Made by a program: the position numbers and the translations under genes. This document shows positions 55,015-64,000 of a stretch of DNA of 64,000 nucleotides, piece after piece. The notes beneath the pieces are model-generated. The model did no database searches. It was not told the origin of the DNA and worked only from the letters and a program-made list of their open reading frames with translations. The stretch lies in NCBI RefSeq assembly GCF_014851675.1, contig NZ_JACVAE010000001.1, positions 1-64,000 on the forward strand, in the 5' to 3' direction. The stretch's first letter is position 1. Every line of letters starts with the position of its first letter. Source of the DNA: Rhizobium sp. ARZ01 (lineage in GTDB: Bacteria; Pseudomonadota; Alphaproteobacteria; Rhizobiales; Rhizobiaceae).

Positions 55015-57576
55015 TCAGGTCCGCGGCTTCAGGTTCTCCGGGTCGTAGAGCGGCTTGTAACCGATGCCGACCACCTCGACCGGGTAGGTCTCGGCAAAGT
55101 ACTGGATGTTCAGCTTGCGACCTTCCTGGCAGTAGGCATGCGGCAGATAGGCGAGGGCGATGTTCTTGCCGATCGTCGGGCCGAAGGCGATGGAAGTCGT
55201 GTAGGAGCGGCGGCCCAGTTCGTCGACCAACACCTTGCCGGTTTCCGGATCCATGACCGGCAGGTTGCCGAGCGGATAGCGCTTCACGCCTTGTCTGTCG
55301 GTGTTCTCCGTCATCACGAGCGTGCAAAGCATGGCCGGCTGGTGGGCTCGCGCCTTGTACTCCAGATGCTTCGCCTTGCCGCAGAAGTCGGCGTCCTTGA
55401 CCTTCGGACGGGCAAGATCTGCCTCAATGAGGTTATATTGAGTGAGAAGGTCGGCGTTCTGCAGGCGCAGGCTCTTCTCCATGCGGCGCGAGTTCGCATA
55501 GGTCTCGACGCCGAAGGCCATGACGCCGGTGGCGCGCAACGCATCCCAGACGGCAAGGCCGTCCTCGTACTTCATGTGCAGTTCCCAGCCCTGCTCGCCA
55601 ACATAGGAAATGCGGAAGGCGGTGACCGGCTTGCCCGCGATCTCGATCTGCTTGATCGCGGCGAAGGCGAAGTTTTCCTGGTCGAGCCCGGCGGGGTCCG
55701 CCACTACCTTCTTCAGGTTCTCGCGGGCATTCGGACCCCATATGCCGATGGTGATGTACTTTTCCGAAGTATCGGTGATCGTGACGTCAAGGCCGCGATC
55801 CTGCGCGACGCGCTTCATGTAATGGAAGTCGCGCGGGCCGGCATCGGCACCGTTCACGAGGCGGCAGCGGTCGGCCATGCGGAAGACGGTGAAGTCGGCG
55901 CGCACCATGCCCTCATCATCGAGGAAGTGGGTATAGATGCCCTTGCCGATGTTGCCATCGCCGCCGATCTTGGCCGCGCAAAGCCATTCGAGCAGTTCGA
56001 CATGATCCGGTCCCTCGATGTCCACCATGTGGAAGTGCGAGAGGTTGACGATGCCGCAATCCTCGCTCATCGCCAGATGCTCGGCGTTGGAGACGCGCCA
56101 GAAGTGGCGGCTGTCCCACTCGTTCTCGCGCACCGGAACCTTGTCGCCGTACTTTTCGAGCAGGTGCTCGTTGGCGGCATAGCCGTGCGCGCGCTCCCAG
56201 CCACCGAGTTCCATGAAGTAGCCGCCGAGTTCCTTCTCACGCTCGTAGAAGGGTGAGCGCTTGATATTGCGGCCGGTGGCGTAGGGCTCGCGGGTGTGAA
56301 CCGCCGGGAAGTAAATCTTCTGGGCGGCCTCGTAAGTGCGACCCTCGATGAACTTCTCTTCCAGCTGGTGCGGGTAGAAGCGCGCGTAATCGATCCCGTT
56401 GTGGTCGATCTCGGTGCGGCCGTCCGTCATCCAGTCGGCGATCAGCTTGCCGTAGCCCGGGCCGTCCTTGACCCAGATCGCGACGCAGTACCAGAGGCCG
56501 CGCACCTTCTGGCTCTCGCCGCAGGACGGGCCGCCGGCAGCCGATACCTGAAGCAGGCCGTTGAAGGAGTGGCCTTCGTTGTAGCCGAGTTCGCCGAGGA
56601 TCGGCGTGAGTTCGATGGCCTTTTCCAGCGGCTCGAGGATCTGTTCCATGTCGAGGTCGCGCTGCGAGGGCGAAAGGCGCGCCTCGTGCTTTTCGAGGAT
56701 GTCGCGCGGGTGGCAGAGGCGCGGATTTTTGGTCTCGTAGTAGCCCCACTCGATCTGGCCGCCTTCGGTGGTCTTCGGATCGCCCGTGTCGCGCATGTAG
56801 GCGGAGTTGCCCTGGTCGCGCAGAAGCGGGAAGCCGATTTCCTTGCCGGTGCCTTCGAATTCGTTGTACGGGCCGAAGAAGGTCAGCGGGTGGTCGACGG
56901 GCATGACCGGCAGGTCTTCGCCGACCATTTCGGCGATCAGGCGGCCCCAGATACCGGCGCAGACGACTACATGGTCGGCCATGATCGTACCGCGATGGGT
57001 GACGACGCCCTTGATGCGGCCGTTCTCGACGAGGAGCGAGGTCGCCGGCGTGTTGCCGAACACCTTCAGCTTGCCGGACTTTTCACCCGCATCGACGAGC
57101 TTGCCGGCAACCGTCTGCGAGCGTGGAATGACAAGGCCGGCGTCGGGATCGAACATCCCGCCCATCACCTGATCTTCCTCGATCAGCGGGAACCGTTCCT
57201 TGATTTCCGCTGGCGACACGTAGTGGGCGCGCGTGCCGAAAGCCTTCGCGGACGTCAGCTTGCGCTTGATTTCTTCCATCCAGACATCGTCGCCGGTGCG
57301 GGCCACTTCCAAGCCGCCGATGCGGGCGTAGTGGCCCATCTTCTCGAAGAAATCGATCGAGTACTGCGTGGTCCAGACCGAGAGATAGTCGTGGCTCGTC
57401 GTGTAGCAGAAGTCGGAGGCATGCGCGGTCGAGCCGATATCGGTCGGGATGCCGGACTTGTCGATGCCGACGATATCGTCCCACCCACGTTCAATCAGGT
57501 GATGGGCGATCGACGCGCCGACGATCCCGCCCAGACCAACAATTACGACCTTCGCCTTGTTCGGAAACTCTGCCAT
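55015..57576 (-). CDS. FAD-dependent dimethylglycine/sarcosine dehydrogenase-like protein
   Basis: Predicted 853 residues. Order: FAD-binding DAO domain from residue 9 (VVIVGLGGIVGASIAHHLIERG, with GSTAHASDF as the flavin region), the FAO_M linker, then a GcvT-like folate-binding domain from about 500 (FRISYVGEQGWELHMKY) and a GcvT C-terminal barrel (YTTSIAFGPTIGKNIALAYLP). The two-domain layout is that of dimethylglycine or sarcosine dehydrogenases, which demethylate N-methylglycines and pass the carbon to tetrahydrofolate. The substrate could be another N-methyl compound. It stands alone as a unit, 103 bp downstream of the antiporter operon on the same strand. Confidence 0.85.
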   Translation of the reverse strand: MAEFPNKAKVVIVGLGGIVGASIAHHLIERGWDDIVGIDKSGIPTDIGSTAHASDFCYTTSHDYLSVWTTQYSIDFFEKMGHYARIGGLEVARTGDDVWMEEIKRKLTSAKAFGTRAHYVSPAEIKERFPLIEEDQVMGGMFDPDAGLVIPRSQTVAGKLVDAGEKSGKLKVFGNTPATSLLVENGRIKGVVTHRGTIMADHVVVCAGIWGRLIAEMVGEDLPVMPVDHPLTFFGPYNEFEGTGKEIGFPLLRDQGNSAYMRDTGDPKTTEGGQIEWGYYETKNPRLCHPRDILEKHEARLSPSQRDLDMEQILEPLEKAIELTPILGELGYNEGHSFNGLLQVSAAGGPSCGESQKVRGLWYCVAIWVKDGPGYGKLIADWMTDGRTEIDHNGIDYARFYPHQLEEKFIEGRTYEAAQKIYFPAVHTREPYATGRNIKRSPFYEREKELGGYFMELGGWERAHGYAANEHLLEKYGDKVPVRENEWDSRHFWRVSNAEHLAMSEDCGIVNLSHFHMVDIEGPDHVELLEWLCAAKIGGDGNIGKGIYTHFLDDEGMVRADFTVFRMADRCRLVNGADAGPRDFHYMKRVAQDRGLDVTITDTSEKYITIGIWGPNARENLKKVVADPAGLDQENFAFAAIKQIEIAGKPVTAFRISYVGEQGWELHMKYEDGLAVWDALRATGVMAFGVETYANSRRMEKSLRLQNADLLTQYNLIEADLARPKVKDADFCGKAKHLEYKARAHQPAMLCTLVMTENTDRQGVKRYPLGNLPVMDPETGKVLVDELGRRSYTTSIAFGPTIGKNIALAYLPHAYCQEGRKLNIQYFAETYPVEVVGIGYKPLYDPENLKPRT

Positions 57577-57679
57577 TGATTGCGACCCTAGTTGGAAATT
57601 TTGCGCCGGATATTAGAACGCGCCAAGCTGCGACTACAGCCTGTCTACGACATAATCATCGTACGGCACGACCAGCATG

Positions 57680-58066
57680 TTACTTGCTACTGACGTCGGC
57701 GCCTTCGTCAGACGGGGCGGCGCTGATTGAGGGGGGAACGTTTGGATCGCCTTCCGCCCGGTCGCGATGAAGCGCTGCCTGGGCCAGCAGCATGAGGGTG
57801 ACTGGCGTTGTAACCGTCACGAAAATGCCAATCAGGATCTCGTGAAAGACAGGCCGGCCGCCGACGACAGTGAAGTAAATCATCGAGGCCATGACGACGC
57901 CTCCGGTTCCCCAACTCGTGCCGAGCGTAGGTGCGTGCAGCCGTTCATAGAAGGTCGGCAGGCGTGAAAAACCGATCGTGCCGATCAGCGCCAGCGCTGC
58001 ACCGAGGACAAGGAAGGCGGAAACAACGATGGCTGCCCAAAGCGGCAGGTCCGCGGCCTGGCTCAC
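57680..58066 (-). CDS. mrpG: Pha/Mrp antiporter subunit G
   Basis: Predicted 128 residues from a GTG at 58066 that overlaps the mrpF stop (GTGA). The MnhG core reads IVVSAFLVLGAALALIGTIGFSRLPTFYERLHAPTLGTSWG. Three hydrophobic segments and a charged C-terminal tail. Last gene of the operon; small accessory subunit of the complex. Confidence 0.87.
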   Translation of the reverse strand: MSQAADLPLWAAIVVSAFLVLGAALALIGTIGFSRLPTFYERLHAPTLGTSWGTGGVVMASMIYFTVVGGRPVFHEILIGIFVTVTTPVTLMLLAQAALHRDRAEGDPNVPPSISAAPSDEGADVSSK

Positions 58067-58344
58067 TCGATCACCTCGCCGCGCATGAGAAATTTGGCCA
58101 GCGCTACGGTTGCGACGAATCCGAGAACCCCGATGATGAGTGCCGCCTCGAAGTAGATCGTCCTGCCGCTGCCGATCCCGAAGGTCAGAAGCAGCAACAT
58201 CGAAACGACGTAAAGCGCATCGAGAGCGAGGACGCGGTCTTGTGCCCGAGGTCCCCGGATCATTCGCCGCACGCAAAGCGCCATCGCGATCGCTAGCATC
58301 ACGTGTGCCGCAGTCAGCGCCCAGTAGAGAATGGCTGCGCTCAT
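58063..58344 (-). CDS. mrpF: Pha/Mrp antiporter subunit F
   Basis: Predicted 93 residues, three hydrophobic segments, with the family motif RGPRAQDRVLALDAL. Overlaps both neighbours by 4 bp. Confidence 0.9.
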   Translation of the reverse strand: MSAAILYWALTAAHVMLAIAMALCVRRMIRGPRAQDRVLALDALYVVSMLLLLTFGIGSGRTIYFEAALIIGVLGFVATVALAKFLMRGEVIE

Positions 58345-58823
58345 TCGAAGATCTCCATCAGCAGCCTTTCATAGCGGTTCTTCACGAGATCGGTCCAATC
58401 GGCCTCGTCGACGAGGTCGAGAATATGCATCAGCAGGGTTCCATTGGCCGAATTGTATTCGATCCAGGCCGTCCCCGGGGTACTCGTCACGATCACCGAA
58501 AGAATGGCCAGCGCCGTCGGATCCTTCAGATCGAGATGGACCGTCATGAAAGCCGAGCGGTGATTGTCGGGCCGGCCTGCGAGAATAATCCAGACGACCG
58601 CGATATTTGAGCGGATGATATCGTAGAGGACGATGCCGACGAGTTGCGGAATGAGATGCCAGCGGCGGATGCGCGGTTTGTGCGGACGCAATGCCGCCAA
58701 CGACCAGGACGCGAACACAGCGATGATGCTGCCGAGGATCAGATGGCCGATCGAGAAGCTGTTCAGCGTCATCCACATCAACAGGAGCGAGAGCGCCAGA
58801 AGCGGGTAGGGGAACACGCTCAC
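58341..58823 (-). CDS. mrpE: Pha/Mrp antiporter subunit E
   Basis: Predicted 160 residues. Features of MnhE: LLLMWMTLNSFSIGHLILGSIIA at the start and STPGTAWIEYNSANGTLLMHILD near the end. Overlaps the neighbours by 4 bp, indicating tight translational coupling. Confidence 0.9.
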   Translation of the reverse strand: MSVFPYPLLALSLLLMWMTLNSFSIGHLILGSIIAVFASWSLAALRPHKPRIRRWHLIPQLVGIVLYDIIRSNIAVVWIILAGRPDNHRSAFMTVHLDLKDPTALAILSVIVTSTPGTAWIEYNSANGTLLMHILDLVDEADWTDLVKNRYERLLMEIFE

Positions 58824-60454
58824 GGCTGCACCTCCGCGCTTCCCGCCCGGCGGGCGTTGATGACGGCGTCGATATATTGCTGCGGCGCAGTCAGCGCGCG
58901 GGTGGTCTCATCCATGTAGCGCATCACCGGACCCGCCTGCGTGGTGAGAAACAGGGTCGCGAGTAGAAGCAGAAGAATGGGTGCCACTTCGATGACGAGC
59001 ACGCGCGGCTTGGTACCTTCCATCGACGCCCAGAAGGTGCGGATGCCGGATCGGGTCATCGCGATCAGCGCCGAAAGACCCGAAAGGATGATCAGGAGTA
59101 CCACGAACCACATGATCCCCGGCACCAGGGCGCCACTATCGCCGCCGGCCGGATTGAGCATGGCCGACAGCATCGCGAATTTGGCGATGAAGCCGGAAAG
59201 TGGCGGCAGGCCGGAGAGCAGTATTCCGCAGGCGGCAAAGCAAATTCCAAGGATGGCCATGGTGCCGGGCAACGCCACACCGCCGTCGCCTTCCTCTTCT
59301 TCCTCTTCTTCCGCGTCACCGTAGACTTCCATCGTCACGGCGAGAACGTTGGCGCCTGCGTCCTGAACGCGCTCCACCAGTTCGACCAGCATGAAGAAGG
59401 CACTGATCGTCAACGTCGAACTGACGAGGTAGAACAGCGCGCCGGTCGTAATGCCGCCGCTGCTGAGCCCTATGGCCATCAGCAACGTGCCGGAGGAGAC
59501 GAGCACGGAAAAGCCGGCCAGGCGGCCGAGTGCCTGGGAGGCGAGCACGCCGATGGCGCCGAAGGTGATGGTCGCCATGCCGCCGATCAGGAGCACCTGC
59601 AGGCCGAAGCCGGCGGACGGGGAGGTCCCCTCGCCGAAGACAAGCAGGGACAGGCGCAGGACGACATAAATGCCGACCTTGCTCATGATCGCGAAGATGC
59701 CGGCAACGGGAGCGCAAGCCGCTGTATAGGCCGGCGGCAACCAGAAATTCAGCGGCCACATGCCCGCCTTGATCAAAAAGGCGACACCGAGAATGCCTGC
59801 CCCCGCCTCCAGAAGCATGCGCTTTTGCGGTTCGACGGTCGCGACCCTGATGGCGAGATCGGCCATGTTCAGCGTCCCGGTCACGCCGTAGATCAAGCTG
59901 ACGCCAATCAGGAAGAGCAGGGCGGCCGCTAGGTTAATGGCGATGTAGTGCAGACCGGCCTTCACGCGCAGCAGTCCGGAACCATGCAGCAGCAGACCGT
60001 AGGACGCCGCCAGCATCACCTCGAAGAAGACGAAGAGGTTGAAGAGGTCACCCGTCAAAAACGCCCCGTTGAGCCCCATTAGCAGGAACTGGTAGAGGCT
60101 GTGGAAATGCGCGCCCGACTGGTGCCACCGCGCAAGCGCAAAGACCAGTGCAGGAATTGCAAGCGCTGCCGTCAATACCAGCATGAGTGCCGACAGCCGG
60201 TCGACGACGAGCACAATGCCAAAGGGAGCCGGCCAGTTGCCGAGAAGGTAGACGCCTTGCTGTGCAGTCTCCGCTCCATCGATGCTGCCGGCAAAGCGGA
60301 AGAGCGCGATCGCCACGGCAAAGAGCGCGATCGTGGAAGCCAACCCGATCATTGCTTTCGGCAAGCGCTGCCGCTCGTCAATCAGCAGCAGCAATGCGCC
60401 CGTGACGAGCGGGATCAGGATCGGAGCGATGATGAGATGCTGCCCAAGGTTCAT
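58820..60454 (-). CDS. mrpD: Pha/Mrp antiporter subunit D
   Basis: Predicted 544 residues, about 14 membrane helices of the proton-translocating NADH-quinone oxidoreductase type (related to complex I NuoL/M/N). LINKs to proton movement include FLIKAGMWPLNFWLPPAYTAA. An acidic cytoplasmic or periplasmic loop with seven consecutive Glu residues (AEEEEEEEGDGG, about 385-396) interrupts two helices and is unusual for the family. Confidence 0.9.
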   Translation of the reverse strand: MNLGQHLIIAPILIPLVTGALLLLIDERQRLPKAMIGLASTIALFAVAIALFRFAGSIDGAETAQQGVYLLGNWPAPFGIVLVVDRLSALMLVLTAALAIPALVFALARWHQSGAHFHSLYQFLLMGLNGAFLTGDLFNLFVFFEVMLAASYGLLLHGSGLLRVKAGLHYIAINLAAALLFLIGVSLIYGVTGTLNMADLAIRVATVEPQKRMLLEAGAGILGVAFLIKAGMWPLNFWLPPAYTAACAPVAGIFAIMSKVGIYVVLRLSLLVFGEGTSPSAGFGLQVLLIGGMATITFGAIGVLASQALGRLAGFSVLVSSGTLLMAIGLSSGGITTGALFYLVSSTLTISAFFMLVELVERVQDAGANVLAVTMEVYGDAEEEEEEEGDGGVALPGTMAILGICFAACGILLSGLPPLSGFIAKFAMLSAMLNPAGGDSGALVPGIMWFVVLLIILSGLSALIAMTRSGIRTFWASMEGTKPRVLVIEVAPILLLLLATLFLTTQAGPVMRYMDETTRALTAPQQYIDAVINARRAGSAEVQP

Positions 60455-60789
60455 TGGGACTGTTCCCGTCCATCGACATGATCGGTGCCGGTAAGCCCGC
60501 GCGAAGCCAGCAACACCACGAGAAAGAGCGCGGTTGTGGCAAAGCCGATCACGATCGCAGTCAGCACCAGCGCTTGTGGCACCGGGTCGGTATAGGCAGA
60601 AATATCAAGCCCGTCCTGGAGTATGGCAGGCGCATTCACCTCCAGACCGCCGACGCCGAAGATGAAGAGGTTGACGGCATAGGAAAGCAGGGAAAGCCCG
60701 ATGATGACCTGATAGGTGCGTGGCCGCAGGATGAGCCAGACGCCGGATCCCGTCATGACGCCGATACCGATCGAGAGAACGAGTTCCAT
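60451..60789 (-). CDS. mrpC: Pha/Mrp antiporter subunit C
   Basis: Predicted 112 residues from the ATG at 60789, which shares one base with the stop of the upstream gene (TAATG). Three helices with the MnhC/NuoK-like motif RPRTYQVIIGLSLLSYAVNLFIF. The longer open frame to 60999 overlaps mrpA/B and is not used. Confidence 0.9.
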   Translation of the reverse strand: MELVLSIGIGVMTGSGVWLILRPRTYQVIIGLSLLSYAVNLFIFGVGGLEVNAPAILQDGLDISAYTDPVPQALVLTAIVIGFATTALFLVVLLASRGLTGTDHVDGREQSQ

Positions 60790-63698
60790 TATGCTTCCTC
60801 CGATTTCGGTATCGTCCTGACCCTGTATGTGCGGGTCGACTGGTGGGCGATGGCGATCAGGATCAGCACAGTGGCACCTACCACAAGCCCGAACACGCCG
60901 AGGTCGAAGAACAGGGCGGAGGCGACGGGAACCTTTCCGACCAATGGCAGTGTTACATATTGCGAATGTGACGTCAGGAACGGATAGCCGAAGAGCCACG
61001 AACCGACACCTGTCGCCACCGCGACGAGCAGGCCAAATGCGATCCAGCGCAGCGGCAAAATCCTCAACCGATCTTCCGCCCAGCGCACGCCGCCGCCGAG
61101 ATATTGCAGAAGGAATGCGATCGCCATGGTGATGCCTGCAGCAAAGCCGCCGCCCGGTAGATCATGGCCGCGCAGGAACAAGTAGATGGCGAACACGATG
61201 GTGACCGGGAACATCCATTGCATGACGACCGAGGGCACCAGCAGGTAGTCCCTGACTGTATCGCCGGCGTTGCGTTCAGGTTGCGCCTCGTCGAATGCGT
61301 TCTGGATACGCTGTTGTTCTGGAAGCCCGATACTCTCGGATGCCGGCCGGAAACGGCGCAGGAGTGCGAACACGGTGAGCGCCACGATGCCGAGGACGAC
61401 GATCTCGCCCATCGTATCGAAGCCGCGGAAATCAACGAGGATAACGTTGACGACGTTCCGGCCTCCGCCTTCGGTATAGGCGTGTTCGAGGAAATAGTTG
61501 GCGATGGTATCGGGTACCGGCTGCATCATTACCGCATAGGAGAGGATCGACATGCCGACGCCGCAGAGGACGGCGAGCAGGAAATCGCGAAGGCGGCGCA
61601 GCCGTGCTGAGAGCGCTGTGCTCTCGTCGATTTTTCCGATGCGTTGAGGCAGCCAGCGTAGACCCAGCAGCAGCAGCACAGTGGTGACGATCTCCACCAC
61701 CAGTTGGGTGATGGCAAGGTCCGGTGCCGACAGCCAGGCGAAGGTAATGCAGGTGACGATACCCGCCCCGCCGATGAGGACCAGTGCAGCAAGACGATGG
61801 TACTTGGCGAGGAGCGCCGCTCCCAATGCCGAGAGCATGCCGATGATCCAGATCATCGCGAATGCCGGATCTACTTCGGCAAGTGGCGGAAGCTTCGGTT
61901 CGAAGCCGGCGAGGTAGAGCGGCAGGAAGCCGGCCAGAAAGCTCAGGCCCGCGACAAGGCGAAGCTGCGGCTGCAGGCGCCGGGTGCCGAGGTTGGCCTC
62001 CAGCCAGCGCGCCCATTTCCACGACACGGTGACCAGGATCCGCTCGAAAATACGCTGGCCGCGCAAATGGCGAAAGAACGGCGGGCCATCTTCGCAATGC
62101 GCCAGATATTTATGCAGGGCGATATAGAGGACCGCTCCGCCGACCATCGCGATCATACTCATCAGGAGCGGCAGGTTTACGCCATGCCAGACGGCGAGGC
62201 TGTAGTGGGGTGTTTCAGGGCCGAGCACGGAGATGACGGCGGTGCGCAGGAAGGGGCCGATGGAAAGGCTCGGCACGATGCCGACGATAAGGCAGGCAAA
62301 TACCAGGAACTCGACCGGGAAACGCATCCAGCGTGACGGCTCGTGCGGATGCGGATTGGGAATGTCCGTGGGGGGCGGCCCGAAGAAGACCGTGTGGATG
62401 AAGCGGATCGAATAGGCGACGCTGAAGGCGCCGGCGACCGTTGCGATATAGGGCAGCGCGCGGTCCAGGATCGAGTCCGCGTGGGTTTCGACCGCCTCGG
62501 CAAAGAACATCTCCTTGGATAGGAACCCGTTCAGCAAAGGCACGCCGGCCATCGCAGCGCAGGCAACCATGGCAAGGGTCGCGGTATAGGGAAGGAACCG
62601 GTAGAGCCCGCTCAGTTTCTGCATATCGCGCGTGCCGGTCTCATGGTCGATGATGCCGGCCGCCATGAAGAGCGACGCCTTGAAGGTGGCGTGGTTGACC
62701 ATATGGAAGATCGCTGCGACGGCAGCCAAGGGGCTTCCAAGGCTGAGCAGCGTCGTGATCAACCCGAGATGACTGATGGTCGAATAGGCGAGCAGGCCTT
62801 TCAGATCCCGCTGGAAGATTGCGAAGTAGGCGCCAAGCACGAGCGTGGTGATGCCGGCTGCCCCGACCAGCCAGAACCATTCGAACGTTCCTGACAGCGT
62901 GGGCCAGAGCCGCGCGAGCAGGAAGACACCTGCCTTCACCATCGTGGCGGAATGCAGGTAGGCAGAAACGGGGGTGGGGGCCGCCATGGCGTTCGGCAGC
63001 CAGAAATGGAAGGGAAACTGGGCGCTCTTCGTCAGCGCCCCGATGAGGATCAGCGCTAGGGTCGGCAGGTAGAGCGGGTGCGCGCGCACGACGTCACCGG
63101 CAGCGAGTACCCGGTCGAGGTCGTAGCTGCCGACGATGTGACCGAGCAGGAGCAGACCAACCAGAAGACAGAAACCGCCGGTGCCTGTGATCGTCAGCGC
63201 CATGCGGGCGCCGTCGCGGGCGTTGGCATTGTGGTACCAGTAGCCGATCAGAAGGAACGAGAAGATGCTGGTGAGTTCCCAGAAGATCGACAGGAGGATG
63301 ATGTTTCCGGACAGCACCACACCGAGCATCGCTCCCATGAAGGCGAGCAGGAAAGAGAAGAAGCGTGGGATCGGGTCCTCAGCCGACATGTAGTATCGGG
63401 CATAGATGACGACGAGCAGGCCGATGCCCGTCACCAGCATTGAAAACAGCCAGGCGAAGCCGTCCATTCTGAGAGTGAAATTCAGGCCGAGCTCGGGAAG
63501 CCAAGCGATATCGAGGCGGACGATCTTGCCGTTTGTCACCGAAGGGTAAAAGAACGCCGTGACGATCGTCGCCAAAAATGCAACGCTGCCGGCCAAGGCT
63601 GCAGGAAGGCCTCGAGAGGTTGTGCGCAACAACAGGGCGGTTGCAATGCTACCGGCGAAAGGGAGAGCTAGCAGAAATAGCAGAATGGATTCAGGCAT
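60789..63698 (-). CDS. Pha/Mrp antiporter fused subunit A/B
   Basis: Predicted 969 residues from the ATG at 63698. Residues 1-about 480 are the NuoL-like antiporter domain (SIFWELTSIFSFLLIGYWYH, SAQFPFHFWLPNAMAAPTPVSAYLHSATMVKAG, GLLAYSTISHLGLITTLL, MAGVPLLNGFLSKEMF). The C-terminal half holds the MrpA-specific extension and the MnhB domain (HDLPGGGFAAGITMAIAFLLQYL). This A/B fusion defines group 2 Mrp systems, known in Sinorhizobium as Pha and involved in Na+ or K+/H+ exchange and alkaline pH adaptation. It is the first gene of a six-gene operon. Confidence 0.9.
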   Translation of the reverse strand: MPESILLFLLALPFAGSIATALLLRTTSRGLPAALAGSVAFLATIVTAFFYPSVTNGKIVRLDIAWLPELGLNFTLRMDGFAWLFSMLVTGIGLLVVIYARYYMSAEDPIPRFFSFLLAFMGAMLGVVLSGNIILLSIFWELTSIFSFLLIGYWYHNANARDGARMALTITGTGGFCLLVGLLLLGHIVGSYDLDRVLAAGDVVRAHPLYLPTLALILIGALTKSAQFPFHFWLPNAMAAPTPVSAYLHSATMVKAGVFLLARLWPTLSGTFEWFWLVGAAGITTLVLGAYFAIFQRDLKGLLAYSTISHLGLITTLLSLGSPLAAVAAIFHMVNHATFKASLFMAAGIIDHETGTRDMQKLSGLYRFLPYTATLAMVACAAMAGVPLLNGFLSKEMFFAEAVETHADSILDRALPYIATVAGAFSVAYSIRFIHTVFFGPPPTDIPNPHPHEPSRWMRFPVEFLVFACLIVGIVPSLSIGPFLRTAVISVLGPETPHYSLAVWHGVNLPLLMSMIAMVGGAVLYIALHKYLAHCEDGPPFFRHLRGQRIFERILVTVSWKWARWLEANLGTRRLQPQLRLVAGLSFLAGFLPLYLAGFEPKLPPLAEVDPAFAMIWIIGMLSALGAALLAKYHRLAALVLIGGAGIVTCITFAWLSAPDLAITQLVVEIVTTVLLLLGLRWLPQRIGKIDESTALSARLRRLRDFLLAVLCGVGMSILSYAVMMQPVPDTIANYFLEHAYTEGGGRNVVNVILVDFRGFDTMGEIVVLGIVALTVFALLRRFRPASESIGLPEQQRIQNAFDEAQPERNAGDTVRDYLLVPSVVMQWMFPVTIVFAIYLFLRGHDLPGGGFAAGITMAIAFLLQYLGGGVRWAEDRLRILPLRWIAFGLLVAVATGVGSWLFGYPFLTSHSQYVTLPLVGKVPVASALFFDLGVFGLVVGATVLILIAIAHQSTRTYRVRTIPKSEEA

Positions 63699-63885
63699 CA
63701 GCTGACATAGCGTTCGAATCAGAACCTCTTCATAACATTGAGACTTCACCTCTAGCGCAGAACGGTACCGATTGCGCGCGGAGGGTCTATAAAAATATTG
63801 TTACCTATCAAGGCACTCGTTGCAATCGCAACGGCGGCGATTCGTGCCGCGCGTCTCGATCGACGAGCGGCACGACAAGGTCCGA
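63699..63885. other. Intergenic region upstream of the antiporter operon
   Basis: About 190 bp separate the ureidoglycine gene stop from the operon start on the same strand. The antiporter promoter is probably here; no clear operator is visible. Confidence 0.4.
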
Positions 63886-64000
63886 TCAGCGCAGCTTCAT
63901 GTGCCGGTTGACGTCCTTGTAGAGCAGGTAACGGAACTTGCCGGGACCGCCGGCATAGCAGGCCTGCGGGCAGAAAGCGCGCAGCCACATGAAGTCACCC
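63886..64000 (-). CDS. (S)-ureidoglycine aminohydrolase-like cupin, 3' end
   Basis: The last 37 residues and the stop are in the window, ending FRYLLYKDVNRHMKLR. The sequence GDFMWLRAFCPQACYAGGP matches the C-terminus of the bicupin ureidoglycine aminohydrolase of purine (allantoin) degradation. The gene continues past the window edge. Call made from memory of the conserved tail. Confidence 0.6.
   Translation of the reverse strand, partial: GDFMWLRAFCPQACYAGGPGKFRYLLYKDVNRHMKLR

Noticed and set aside
56296..57579. 427-codon open frame on the + strand
   Set aside because: Antisense to the dimethylglycine/sarcosine dehydrogenase-like gene; no recognisable protein.
60790..60999. Upstream extension of mrpC
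   Set aside because: Within the fused A/B gene in another frame; the ATG at 60789 fits the TAATG overlap.

Overview
The window reads as chromosome of an alphaproteobacterium of the order Hyphomicrobiales (Rhizobiales), probably Rhizobiaceae or Phyllobacteriaceae. The evidence is high GC, a Pha/Mrp antiporter operon with fused A and B subunits, a DUF3141-pta-ackA-fabI cluster, and a dimethylglycine/sarcosine dehydrogenase-like flavoprotein. Every function below is inferred from reading the sequence and translations; no database search was run.

Region 1 (1-18.9 kb) is accessory DNA at the 3' end of an initiator tRNA-fMet gene. A truncated large serine recombinase reads towards the tRNA, and its last codons are the antisense of the tRNA. 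Next come a shortened XdhC-like gene, a Na/Pi-cotransporter pseudogene, a class III cyclase with TolB-like and TPR domains, three DUF1254/DUF1214 proteins (one frameshifted) and a DUF1232 protein. The most interesting part is a compact four-gene operon (12.6-17.5 kb): a coiled-coil protein, a trans-envelope protein with three near-identical 136-residue repeats and an OmpA domain, a Ras-like small GTPase, and an adenylate cyclase. A 13-bp copy of the tRNA end, a terminator, a decayed IS200-like element and a second recombinase remnant follow. Together they suggest the boundary of an element of about 17.9 kb and repeated integration at this tRNA.

Region 2 (19-38.7 kb) is a catabolic cluster for a branched or dicarboxylic acyl-CoA. 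It holds a class III CoA-transferase, two MaoC-type hydratases, a TetR regulator, a methylcrotonyl-CoA-carboxylase-like pair, an acyl-CoA synthetase, a complete Liv-type ABC importer, a PaaK-like ligase, a CitE-like lyase, a SCOT-type CoA-transferase pair and an acyl-CoA dehydrogenase. The set closely resembles the leucine/itaconate locus of Mycobacterium tuberculosis (Rv2498c-Rv2506). Three palindromes of the form CTAAC-N4-GTTAG lie in front of its transcription units and define a likely TetR regulon.

Region 3 (38.8-48.6 kb) is a sugar or polyol locus: a divergent AraC regulator, an ABC importer (binding protein, two permeases, MsmX/UgpC-type ATPase), and one polypeptide fusing a Gfo/Idh/MocA dehydrogenase to an aldo-keto reductase. 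An orphan family-5 binding protein and a phosphodiesterase-like enzyme follow. All three binding-protein genes in the window are followed by a strong hairpin.

Region 4 (48.6-64 kb) is conserved-looking chromosome: fabI, ackA, pta and DUF3141 on the minus strand, a small secreted CHAP/NlpC-like protein, the flavoprotein dehydrogenase, the six-gene Pha/Mrp antiporter operon, and the 3' end of a probable ureidoglycine aminohydrolase at the window edge.
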